A stretch of DNA of 64,000 bases from Villigracilis sp024434165 (lineage in GTDB: Bacteria > Chloroflexota > Anaerolineae > Anaerolineales > Villigracilaceae), in the NCBI GenBank assembly GCA_030263665.1, contig SZPK01000005.1, forward strand, positions 1 to 64,000. The letters are read 5' to 3'. Positions 30,934 to 38,586 of this stretch are shown here, piece by piece; within the stretch, counting starts at the first letter, position 1; the number at the start of each line of letters is the position of its first letter. The notes under the pieces were generated by a model. That model was given only the letters and a program-made list of their open reading frames with translations, was not told where the DNA came from and did no database searches. A program made the translations under genes and the position numbers.

Positions 30934-31296
30934 ATGGAAATGGAAACAGAGCGACGCAGACAGCAGCGCAGACGGTTTACCTATTACATGCAGGTGCTGG
31001 ATGCCGGCACTCTGCAGTTGATCGGTCATTTGGCCGACATCAGCCTCCTCGGTATCCGCGTGGACAGCGAAAAACCCCTGCCGGTCAATATGAATTACAA
31101 ACTGCGCATTGACCTCACTTCGGACTTGTCGAATAAAACCTACATGATCCTGAACGGGCGCAGCAAGTGGTGCGAGATGGATAAGTTCGAGCCGAATTCA
31201 TACAATGTGGGCTTTGAAGTGAGTACCCAGTCTCGTGAAGACGCCGCCATCTTTCAACGCATGTTCGAACAATACGGAATCGAAATCCGGCACTGA
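30934..31296 (+). CDS. PilZ domain protein, c-di-GMP receptor
   Basis: 120 residues, a single PilZ domain. The N-terminal arginine motif is RRRQQRRRFTY and the second c-di-GMP motif is DISLLGIRV (the D/N-x-S-x-x-G pattern). AAGGAG stands 7 bases before the ATG at 30934, which decides the start. It follows the HD-GYP phosphodiesterase on the same strand, though it has its own promoter. Target is unknown; the Tad pilus genes are 25 kb away. Confidence 0.87.
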   Translation: MEMETERRRQQRRRFTYYMQVLDAGTLQLIGHLADISLLGIRVDSEKPLPVNMNYKLRIDLTSDLSNKTYMILNGRSKWCEMDKFEPNSYNVGFEVSTQSREDAAIFQRMFEQYGIEIRH

Positions 31297-31318
31297 TGCC
31301 CGGGCAAGCCGGCGAATC

Positions 31319-31360
31319 GAATACAACGGGGCAGCCCGCGCGGGCTGCCCCGTTGTATTC
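31319..31360. repeat. perfect 42-base palindrome
   Basis: GAATACAACGGGGCAGCCCG (31319-31338), central CG, CGGGCTGCCCCGTTGTATTC (31341-31360): 21 bp arms with no mismatch. It starts 23 bases after the PilZ stop. It may end transcription, but there is no T run, and the sequence is not GC-rich at its ends as simple terminators are. Confidence 0.8.
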
Positions 31361-31453
31361 ATTCTGTGGAGAATGTCTTTATTCCGGTTCCGTTCGCCGG
31401 TTCCTTCACGGACGGACTTTCCAGAAAGTGCGGACTATGTCCCTGATTTTCGG

Positions 31454-31478
31454 CGGGCGGGAATTCCGCCCGTATAAT
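31454..31478 (+). promoter_or_regulatory. inverted repeat abutting the -10 box of the BtrH-like gene
   Basis: CGGGCGG GAATT CCGCCCG (31454-31472) is followed at once by TATAAT (31473-31478). A protein bound to the inverted repeat would block the promoter. A -35 box is not clear. GACAGGAG lies before the ATG at 31508. Confidence 0.45.
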
Positions 31479-31507
31479 GCTGCCAATCATTAGACAGGAG
31501 CAGAGTC

Positions 31508-32725
31508 ATGAACAGGAAATTAATGCGATTTGCCGGGCGGCATTACGAGACAGGCAGCGTTCACAACGCGCTGGCATTACAGGGTGTGACCGCACCGCAT
31601 ACGAAGCAGCCGTATTCCGAGGCGTTGCTGCTGGGGGTGAGAGGCGGCATCGCCTTTGGATATTTTACTTTTGAATACAAGGGGCATTTGCCGCAAGCCG
31701 TCTTCCTCACGCGCAACACGTTCGACCCGCTGCAAACGCTGCTCGAACGCCTGGGCGTGGAGCAGCGGGTGTATCAGACCACATCAGCAAAAGCGGCTGA
31801 GAAGAATTTGCGCGATGCGCTGGCGGTTGGTCCCGTATTGGTGTGGGCGGACGAATACAGCCTGCCTTACACGCAAAAGAACGGCGCCGTGTATTGGAAC
31901 ATGATTCCGGTGGTTGTCTTTGGTGTTGAAGAGGGTGAGGCGTTGATCGCGGATCGGTCGGCGCAGCCGTTCCGGGTCCCGATGGAGGCGTTGACCAAAG
32001 CCCGCGCGCGTGTCAAGGACGACAGGTTCCGCATCGTCTCGCTCGCATCCCCTCTGACCTCGAAACTGGTCCCCGCCATTCAAAAGGGAATCTGGCAGTG
32101 TATTTCTCTCTTCACGGACAAACCGCCGAAAGGCGCGCGTCGTAATTTTGGGTTTGCGGCGTATGAGCATCTGGCGGAGATGCTGGTGAACAAACGCAAC
32201 AAACAGAGTTGGGAACGGCTCTTCCCGGCGGGACCGAATTTGTATAACGCCGTGATCGGCTTGGTGGATGCGCCATTCGCGCCTCCCGGACTGTTCAGTT
32301 GGATTCAGTGCTTTGGGCTGGGCGACGGAGCCGAACGCGCCGCTTATGCGGACTTCCTCGATGAAGCGGCGGTCCTGCTGGAAAAGAAATCGCTGAAGGA
32401 TGCGGCGCAGCAATTCCGCGTGAGCCGCCAAAAATGGACGGCGTTCGCCGACGCGCTCCTGCCGTCGAACGTTTCCGGGTTCGATGAAGTGAAAACGCTG
32501 TTGAATCGCAAACATCAATTGTTCGTCGAAATGGGGGAGGATGGATTGGATGAAATTACAAAAGTCAATTCGCGCCTGAAAAAGATCGAGGGGGAGATGA
32601 TGAAGAAATTTCCGCTGTCGCCGGAGCAAGCCGCCAGCCTGCGCGCAGAATGGCGCGAACATGTGCTTGGAATTGCCGAAACCGAAAAAAGGGCGCTTGA
32701 ACTCCTGCAGGAAAGCATGAAGTGA
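31508..32725 (+). CDS. BtrH N-terminal / DUF4872-type protein
   Basis: 405 residues, soluble. The N-terminus FAGRHYETGSVHNALALQGV, then SEALLLGVRGGIAFGYFTF, resembles the BtrH N-terminal domain, named from butirosin synthesis where it handles an ACP-bound acyl group. The remainder, from about residue 200, resembles DUF4872. Whether it is an acyltransferase here is unknown. The C-terminal residues after PLSPEQAASLRAEWREH are echoed by a decayed fragment at 38349-38467 that ends with the same LQESMK. AGGAG precedes the ATG. Confidence 0.7.
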   Translation: MNRKLMRFAGRHYETGSVHNALALQGVTAPHTKQPYSEALLLGVRGGIAFGYFTFEYKGHLPQAVFLTRNTFDPLQTLLERLGVEQRVYQTTSAKAAEKNLRDALAVGPVLVWADEYSLPYTQKNGAVYWNMIPVVVFGVEEGEALIADRSAQPFRVPMEALTKARARVKDDRFRIVSLASPLTSKLVPAIQKGIWQCISLFTDKPPKGARRNFGFAAYEHLAEMLVNKRNKQSWERLFPAGPNLYNAVIGLVDAPFAPPGLFSWIQCFGLGDGAERAAYADFLDEAAVLLEKKSLKDAAQQFRVSRQKWTAFADALLPSNVSGFDEVKTLLNRKHQLFVEMGEDGLDEITKVNSRLKKIEGEMMKKFPLSPEQAASLRAEWREHVLGIAETEKRALELLQESMK

Positions 32726-32740
32726 GGCGGCGAAAGGGAT

Positions 32741-33106
32741 TCACGAATTCAATAAGCCGATCCGCCGGGCGAGGGAGCGCAACTGCACCGGGCTGATGGG
32801 TTTGATCAAAACCAGATCCGCCGCATTCTCGAGGGTGGCTGCAAGTGCGGCGTCTGCCGTGGCGAGGATAACGGGAATTGACTTAAGCCGTTCATCGTTT
32901 TTTATTGCTTTCAAAACATCCACCCCGGACATATCCGGCATGTTCAAATCCAGTATCACAAGCGCGGGGCTCAGGTGTTGGAGATGGTTGAGAGCCGCTG
33001 ATCCTTCCTGAAAGGCGGCGATCTCAAATTCCGTTTGCAGCGCCAGTTCGAAGATTGTTTTAATCTCAATGTCGTCTTCAACGATGACTGCAAGCGGCTT
33101 GTTCAT
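32741..33106 (-). CDS. stand-alone receiver domain protein
   Basis: 121 residues. Receiver with EDD at 10-12, D53 in LDLNMPDMSG, Thr in LATADAA and Lys in VLIKPIS. No output domain. It is third in a minus-strand run behind the 7TM kinase and another receiver (10-base gap) and shares the LIKPxS ending with that neighbour, suggesting duplication. Confidence 0.87.
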   Translation of the reverse strand: MNKPLAVIVEDDIEIKTIFELALQTEFEIAAFQEGSAALNHLQHLSPALVILDLNMPDMSGVDVLKAIKNDERLKSIPVILATADAALAATLENAADLVLIKPISPVQLRSLARRIGLLNS

Positions 33107-33116
33107 ATAACCCTTC

Positions 33117-33509
33117 CTATGAATAGAGATCCAGATCTGGGGGAGTCATTTCGGGCCAATGCTCCGATATGATCCGCATCAACATGGAAACGCTGACTGG
33201 TTTTATCAAGACATGATTCGCCTTTGCGCCGAGGGGTTTTGAATGGAAGATATCGGCGGTTGCCACGATCACCACCGAATTTTTCCATGTGTCATGGGCG
33301 CGAATCAGGTCGAGGATGTCCAGGCCGGAGGCGTATGGCAGGTGGATATCGAGAAGAACAAGGTCCGGGGCGGGGTTTTCCAGTCGTTTGATGAAATTTC
33401 CGCCCGTCGCATCAATTTCGACGGTGAAGCCGACTCGTTTCAAAACCGTATGAAAGACAGCCCCGATGATTGGATCGTCCTCCAGGATGAGGGCGGTTGC
33501 ATCGTTCAT
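33117..33509 (-). CDS. stand-alone receiver domain protein
   Basis: 130 residues. Receiver with EDD at 10-12, D54 in LLDIHLPYASG, Thr in VATADIF and Lys in VLIKPVS. Its ATG overlaps the 7TM kinase stop (33506-33509), so it is the likely direct phospho-acceptor of that kinase. No output domain; the signal must pass on through protein contacts or a relay. Confidence 0.88.
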   Translation of the reverse strand: MNDATALILEDDPIIGAVFHTVLKRVGFTVEIDATGGNFIKRLENPAPDLVLLDIHLPYASGLDILDLIRAHDTWKNSVVIVATADIFHSKPLGAKANHVLIKPVSVSMLMRIISEHWPEMTPPDLDLYS

Positions 33510-35677
33510 GGTTGCGATTCTCTCCGGGCATGGATGGGCAGATAAACCGTGAAGGTGCTGCCCGCTCCGATTTGGCTTTCCACTGTGATTCGTCCGCCCA
33601 TCAAGTCCACCAACTGCTTCGTGATGGTCAACCCAAGCCCTGTCCCGCGACCGCTCAAGTAATGCTGCGAGCTGACCTGCCGAAATGGTTCGAAGATGTA
33701 GTCGTACGCATTTTCTGGAATGCCAATCCCGGAATCCGAAACCCGCATCGCCCAGGTTTCATTGTCAACGGACAAAAAATGCACGCCGACCCCTCCGGTG
33801 GATGTGAACTTGATGGCGTTGCCCACGAGGTTCACCAGAATTTGATGGAGCCTGTATTCATCGCCCATCAACCTGATGGGCAGATTTGGGTCAATGGAGA
33901 CGGTCAGTTCCAGTCCCTTTTTCCGGGCAAGCATTTGCATGCTTGACTCGATATCCCCCAGAAGATTGCGGGGTGAGAAGCGGGCGACATTGATCTTGAT
34001 TGTTTTTGCTTCGATCTGGGCTTCGTCCAGAAGTTCGCTGACGAGCCTGGTCAGATAATTTGCGCCGTCCACAATGCTGGAAACCGCCCTTTTTTGTTCC
34101 TCCGTCAGAACGCCAAAGGTGTTGATCAGCATCAATTCTGCATAGCCTAATAATCCTCCCAGCGGGGTGCGAAGTTCATGGCTGATTTTTGCCAGCAGCT
34201 GGCTCTTCAACCGGCTGGCTTCCAATGCCTCGTCACGGGCAAGTGCGAGTGCGTTCTGTGCGCGTTTTAAGTCGGTGATGTCGCGGGCTACTGCCTGAAA
34301 GCCCACGATCTTGTCTCCTTCACGAATGATCTGGACGTTCTGCCCCAGCCAGAGTTCGCTTCCGTCTGTTGTGATGGCTGCGAATTCGTAATAGGTATTG
34401 GTTTCCCCGGAGATAAACTGCCGGTTGTAGAACCTTCTCAAGTCGTGGCGTTGATGCGGCGCAGCCAATTCCAGATAATGCCTGCCAAGCACCTCCGCTT
34501 CCGATTGGAAGCCCATCAGGCGCAATGCAATGGGATTGGCATAGGTGAAACGGCCGTTTGCGTCGGTGCGATAGATGATATCGCCGGCCGATTCAACCAT
34601 CTGTTTGTAGAGCGCGCGGCTTTCCAGCAATTGGGTTTCCGCCCTCACGCGAGGGGTGATATCGGTGATGGTAATTGCCCTGCCGACAACTTCGTTTCGC
34701 CGGTCGTGCAGGGGCGAGAGGCGGAGTTCGAACCATTGTTGGTTCGCACCTTCGCCAATGGTAATTTCGTCCACGGCTTCCATTACCTGTCCGTATTTTT
34801 GCACCAGTTCCGGCCACGCCGCCATGATGTCCGCCGCTCGCTGCCCAAGCACCGCCGACTCGGACATTCCGAGAATCTTAAGCGCCGCAGGATTGATATC
34901 CACAATGAGGTTTTTCGTATCCAGCACCACCATGCCGGAATTCATCTCGTCAATCACGGTCGTGCGCGCGATTGGCGAGAGGTCAACAAGCTGGAAACCG
35001 AAGATGCCCCAGGTAAAGGAAACGACTGTGACGGTAAACGCAAAAGGCGTAAGGTCGAGGTCTGGAATTGGACTCAATTCGGAAAGGTAGAGCGCGTTCC
35101 CAATCCACGGTGCCATCACTGCCAAAAGCAAAACAACAGCCTGGCGCCGATACACCCCGCTCATCCGCCCGATGGAGCGAATCACAATCACCGTTCCAAT
35201 CAGGAGGAGGATGTAGGAGTAGGTGGTGTGTATCCAAAACCAAAACCCATAAGTGACGCTCAGTGCGGAAAAAGAACCCGTCCGCGTGACTCCGATCTCA
35301 TCCCATATCAAGCCATGTTTTTCCGTCGTCAACACCAGGGCAAAAGTCACCGCAGGGATGATGGACATCGGCAGGATGGTGCGAAGCGTCAGCCATTTTG
35401 CCTGATTGGCATGATGGAACGCAAAGCCGACCCACAGAAGCGGCACAAGTACAATGCCCAGGTACTGGCTTTTCCCCCAAAATAGTTTGGTCTCCAGGTC
35501 TGTCCCGGCGATCTCCAGCGCGTAGCCTAGTGACCATTCTGCAACCGCCCATGCCAGCAATGTGAGCGCAATTGCGCCCCGGTTGGCGCGCCGCGACCAC
35601 GAATAGACTGCAACCCAGCTCGAAATCAGCGCTGCAAGGATTAATGGAATGATAAAGGGGGAATACTGAAACTGCAT
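33506..35677 (-). CDS. 7TM sensor histidine kinase with two PAS domains
   Basis: 723 residues. About seven N-terminal membrane helices (1-215), of the 7TM histidine kinase sensor type (WVGFAFHHANQ, TTEKHGLIWDEI and TTYSYILLLIG are characteristic). Two PAS domains follow (about 225-340 and 345-470), then HisKA with H500 in KISHELRTPLGGLLGYAE and HATPase ending GRGTGLGLTITKQLV. Coupled to two receiver genes by the overlap at 33506. ATG at 35677 is chosen over TTG at 35689. Ligand unknown. Confidence 0.9.
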   Translation of the reverse strand: MQFQYSPFIIPLILAALISSWVAVYSWSRRANRGAIALTLLAWAVAEWSLGYALEIAGTDLETKLFWGKSQYLGIVLVPLLWVGFAFHHANQAKWLTLRTILPMSIIPAVTFALVLTTEKHGLIWDEIGVTRTGSFSALSVTYGFWFWIHTTYSYILLLIGTVIVIRSIGRMSGVYRRQAVVLLLAVMAPWIGNALYLSELSPIPDLDLTPFAFTVTVVSFTWGIFGFQLVDLSPIARTTVIDEMNSGMVVLDTKNLIVDINPAALKILGMSESAVLGQRAADIMAAWPELVQKYGQVMEAVDEITIGEGANQQWFELRLSPLHDRRNEVVGRAITITDITPRVRAETQLLESRALYKQMVESAGDIIYRTDANGRFTYANPIALRLMGFQSEAEVLGRHYLELAAPHQRHDLRRFYNRQFISGETNTYYEFAAITTDGSELWLGQNVQIIREGDKIVGFQAVARDITDLKRAQNALALARDEALEASRLKSQLLAKISHELRTPLGGLLGYAELMLINTFGVLTEEQKRAVSSIVDGANYLTRLVSELLDEAQIEAKTIKINVARFSPRNLLGDIESSMQMLARKKGLELTVSIDPNLPIRLMGDEYRLHQILVNLVGNAIKFTSTGGVGVHFLSVDNETWAMRVSDSGIGIPENAYDYIFEPFRQVSSQHYLSGRGTGLGLTITKQLVDLMGGRITVESQIGAGSTFTVYLPIHARRESQP

Positions 35678-35689
35678 TCTATTTCCCAA

Positions 35690-35990
35690 AAACTGGATTA
35701 ATGATTTGTACCAGGGTTGCAGTGTATGTTTATCGGACCGCTTCTATGATTGTAAGGATTTTACTTCACGTGTATATGGATGAATAGGATATTTTGGAGT
35801 GACTTTTCTCTTAATTTTCCACTCAAGCCCGTCCCTGTGTTCGTAAATTCCCTCTTTATTGCGCCAACCCTGATGGATAACTTGGGTACAAGGTCCCCAT
35901 CCCAGTCCCTTTTTGCCTTGTCGTTACCGCAAACCCAGCCGCCGGGATATGTCTGTCCTGTTGGGCGGCATTCCGCCATTCGTCCTCCTG
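35690..35990. other. AT-rich stretch without a recognised gene
   Basis: The 300 bases between the 7TM kinase start and the aminotransferase remnant include a clearly AT-rich part (about 35740-35830). Minus-strand reading frames of 60-70 codons exist, but none resembles a known family. It looks like decayed or acquired DNA. Confidence 0.4.
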
Positions 35991-36170
35991 CGCCTGTTCG
36001 CGCAGCAACCCGTCCAGTTTCCGGCTGAGGAAAAGGACGGGCTGGCGTTCCATCCGCACCTGCCAGTTTTGGTACGCTTCCAGCACCGCTAAGGGCGCCG
36101 CCCCAAACGAGCCGTGATTGAGAAAGTGGATACTTGGGTCGAGCAGGAAGAGTGATTTCAGGCTGGACAT
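35856..36170 (-). pseudogene. N-terminal remnant of a class V aminotransferase (isopenicillin N epimerase-like)
   Basis: The first ~56 residues read DPSIHFLNHGSFGAAPLAVL, then YQNWQVRMERQPVLFLSRKL, and DGLLRE, the unmistakable start of PLP-dependent isopenicillin N epimerase-like proteins (about 380 residues long). After about 36003 the similarity stops and an unrelated tail runs to a stop at 35856. All of the PLP domain is missing. It looks like a deletion or insertion breakpoint beside the AT-rich stretch. Confidence 0.75.
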
Positions 36171-36232
36171 GCAGCCATTATAAGGTACGGCTGGATGAAA
36201 TCATTCCCTGCGGTTCGCGTCGGGATTTTAAA

Positions 36233-37270
36233 TCACGGGCAAAAACTGACCGGTACACCCAGCACGAAACCATCGGGATAACTGGATTCGTTACCGGCAT
36301 TGTCCCTGGCAAAGACCTGATATTGAATGCTTCCATTTTCGCCGAACAGTTCAAATTCCGCTTCACCGGCGTTGATCAAAAATTGGTGTTCCACCGATCC
36401 GGCGCCGTAACCGGAGAGTCCAGCCGTATGCCAGGAACCCACATAACCGCTATCGCCCATAAAGCGATATTTGACGTGGGCATCGGCGATCCCCGAAGCA
36501 TCCTCGATTTCAGCCGTAATCAGCACCTCCGTCGGTCCGCAAGCGGAGGTCATGTAGAACGCCTCGGTCACGTTGGCGTAGGCGTCGGTGAAGGTCGGAG
36601 GGGTGGTATCTGCGGTGGAGGGAGCGGGCGGGGGATTCACCACACCGCTGCCGGAAGATGAACCGGAATATGCCGGCAGGAACTGGTAATCCCAGCCGAA
36701 ATCTGCAGGACCCATGGTGGGGGGAACGGCATCGAACGTGAATTCATACACCGCCCAGCCGTCCGTCACCTGGGGAAACGACCAACGACCGGGAATCAAA
36801 ATCGTATCGTTGGACGCTGCCAGCGGGTCAATCAGAATGCAGTAACTGCCCGGAGTGGCGACATTAAAAGAGTAACGCCCCTGGGCGTCGGTTGTGGTCA
36901 TGGAAATGATGGGACCTGTTTTGCAATCCCCGCTGATTAATTGCACGCTTACACCGGCGATGCCTTGCTCGCCGGGTTCCAGGTAGCCGTTTGCAACCGC
37001 AGAGCCGCGACCGTCAATGATGCAGCCATTCGGTACCGGGTTTGGCAGGGGACCATCGGGCAGGGCGCAGGCGTCGTGCCAGACCATTCCGACGATTGTC
37101 ACTTGCTGCGCAGCGGGCGGTGGATTGCCGCCGGGATTGGAACTGGACGGGGACGAAGGCTGGAATTGATACGGATCGGTTTGTTCGGGTTCATTGCCGA
37201 AGGGCATGTTGCAAGCCAGCGCAACGAGCAGGGGGATCAAACCGAAAAGGAGGAGATTGATGCGTTTCAT
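36233..37270 (-). CDS. lipoprotein with carboxypeptidase-regulatory/SdrD-like domain
   Basis: 345 residues. Lipobox LLVALAC, Cys20. Next a Pro/Ser linker, then a beta-sandwich domain of the SdrD-B/CNA type (GYLEPGEQGIAGVSVQLISG, then TTTDAQGRYSFNVATPGSYC), a second Pro/Thr linker, and a C-terminal Ig-like domain. Surface anchored; function unknown, probably adhesion or cell-wall related. AAAGGT precedes the ATG at 37270, favoured over ATG at 37285. Another lipoprotein gene lies 29 bases upstream in the same direction. Confidence 0.8.
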   Translation of the reverse strand: MKRINLLLFGLIPLLVALACNMPFGNEPEQTDPYQFQPSSPSSSNPGGNPPPAAQQVTIVGMVWHDACALPDGPLPNPVPNGCIIDGRGSAVANGYLEPGEQGIAGVSVQLISGDCKTGPIISMTTTDAQGRYSFNVATPGSYCILIDPLAASNDTILIPGRWSFPQVTDGWAVYEFTFDAVPPTMGPADFGWDYQFLPAYSGSSSGSGVVNPPPAPSTADTTPPTFTDAYANVTEAFYMTSACGPTEVLITAEIEDASGIADAHVKYRFMGDSGYVGSWHTAGLSGYGAGSVEHQFLINAGEAEFELFGENGSIQYQVFARDNAGNESSYPDGFVLGVPVSFCP

Positions 37271-37299
37271 GCTGTTACCTTTCATTAAAGTTTATAGGA

Positions 37300-38154
37300 T
37301 TAAGGTTTCAGCGTCGGCGTGGGTCCTGGTGTCATGGTGGGTTCGGCGCAGAAATTTAATCCCCTGACCCAGTTTGCCTCGCTCAGCGCCATTTCCTGAT
37401 AATAGGTCGGCGGCGCATCCGGCGCACTGAAGAAATCGCGGTCGGTGTGATAGGCAAACCACATCAAAAGGTGATATTGAACTCCCCAGGCGCCCATTTC
37501 GGCGATGGTGTTATCGTTGACGCCGCAAGTGTGCGGGAATCCCTCGTTGTGACGCGCCTCATGCACGTACAGCACCAGCAAGCCTTGCAGCCCGGCTCCC
37601 ATGCCTGGGTCCAGCCAGCGATTGGTTTGCAGGGCAGCTAGATTTTCGGTTTGGACATTAATGAAATTGGCGGGTTCGCAGCAGGAACTTTGCTCGATAT
37701 CGCCGCGGAAGCGGATTCCGTCAATGGCGTTCACGAACCAGTCGTAAAGCGGCAGGTCGGTCCAAGGCAGGGGTTCGTCGAACTTGATTTTCTTCATCAT
37801 CAACACTGCCTGATAAGTGCGCTCCTGCAGGCGCGTCAGGTCGGCGGAGCCGCTGGCGGCAGTGCAGACCAGCGTCCCGGCAGTGGGATCGTGATCGAAT
37901 TGCAGGGTCAGATCCGCGTTGACGGAGGCGATTTCCTCGGCGGTTGGACAGCGGGAAACCAGGTCCTCCACTTTGCCTTGGGGTGGAGTGGTGGGGGACG
38001 GGGTATCTGTAATGGGGGACGCAGCGGCTGTGTCGGTTGGCGGAGAGGCGGGAGGCGTGACCGCCGCCTCATCCGCAGGAACGGAGGCGGCTGGGCTGCA
38101 TCCCAGGACGAACATCAAGAACACTGAAAAAATAAGACCGGATACTCGTTTCAT
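37300..38154 (-). CDS. lipoprotein with HExxH motif
   Basis: 284 residues. Lipobox FVLGC, Cys19, followed by a Thr/Pro/Ala-rich stalk (to about 60). The central part has VLYVHEARHNEGFPHTCG, a perfect HExxH, the zinc site of many metallopeptidases, followed by NDNTIAEMGAWGVQYHL with a candidate third-ligand Glu. There are several cysteines (QSSCCEPA, HTCG) outside the membrane. No named family recognised. Peptidase activity is inferred from the motif alone. Confidence 0.75.
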   Translation of the reverse strand: MKRVSGLIFSVFLMFVLGCSPAASVPADEAAVTPPASPPTDTAAASPITDTPSPTTPPQGKVEDLVSRCPTAEEIASVNADLTLQFDHDPTAGTLVCTAASGSADLTRLQERTYQAVLMMKKIKFDEPLPWTDLPLYDWFVNAIDGIRFRGDIEQSSCCEPANFINVQTENLAALQTNRWLDPGMGAGLQGLLVLYVHEARHNEGFPHTCGVNDNTIAEMGAWGVQYHLLMWFAYHTDRDFFSAPDAPPTYYQEMALSEANWVRGLNFCAEPTMTPGPTPTLKP

Positions 38155-38252
38155 GATTGACCTCTTTGTGGATAAAGTTTGGGGCGCTGTCCTGACTTGT
38201 AGTTTTGTGCTTTAACGCTCGAAAGCAGCAAAAGAAACGCAATATAACGGAA

Positions 38253-38344
38253 TAGACTTCTTGTATAAGTGTTCCCGCCGCAGTCCTCGGCGGCGGGGAT
38301 GCCGCCTTGAGCGAGGCAAAAAAGTGACTTTTGCAAGAAGTCTA
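38253..38344. mobile_element. MITE-like element with 11-bp terminal inverted repeats
   Basis: TAGACTTCTTG (38253-38263) and CAAGAAGTCTA (38334-38344) are perfect inverted ends of a 92-base unit with a GC-rich inner stem (TCCTCGGCGGCGGGGA at 38284-38299). It has no coding capacity. Related copies: 22622-22675 (lacks the right end) and 20-51 (core only, opposite strand). It lies against a decayed gene fragment. Confidence 0.75.
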
Positions 38345-38348
38345 ATGA

Positions 38349-38467
38349 TATTATTCCGCAATTCCAGCGGAGCAAACCGGCAGCCTCCGCGCCAAGCGGC
38401 GCGAGTGTATGCTATTGCAAAAATCGAATGTGAAGCGGTGGAGATTTTGCAGGAGAGTATGAAATAG
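38349..38467 (+). pseudogene. C-terminal remnant of a BtrH/DUF4872-like gene
   Basis: In one frame the sequence IPAEQTGSLRAKRREC matches LSPEQAASLRAEWREH of the gene at 31508-32725; after a frameshift near 38400-38405 it continues AIAKIECEAVEILQESMK, matching GIAETEKRALELLQESMK to the same final residues. Only about the last 40 codons survive. The rest is absent, and the MITE-like element ends five bases upstream. Confidence 0.75.
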
Positions 38468-38514
38468 TTTGCCCGCCAGTTCCTTCATGACGCCTTCCCC
38501 AAATCCGATATAAC

Positions 38515-38545
38515 GCCTGACTGCGCAAGTTCATAAATGTCAGGC
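38515..38545. terminator. hairpin before the VWA gene end
   Basis: GCCTGAC (38515-38521) and GTCAGGC (38539-38545) form a 7-bp stem about 40 bases beyond the minus-strand VWA gene stop. There is no clear T run. The surrounding 38468-38586 has no gene. Confidence 0.3.
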
Positions 38546-38586
38546 TTGAGGAGGGAAGGGGAGAGTTCCTCCACTGAATACCGGAT

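Noticed and set aside
31319..31360. Ordinary rho-independent terminator
   Set aside because: The arms are far longer than needed and no T run follows on either strand.
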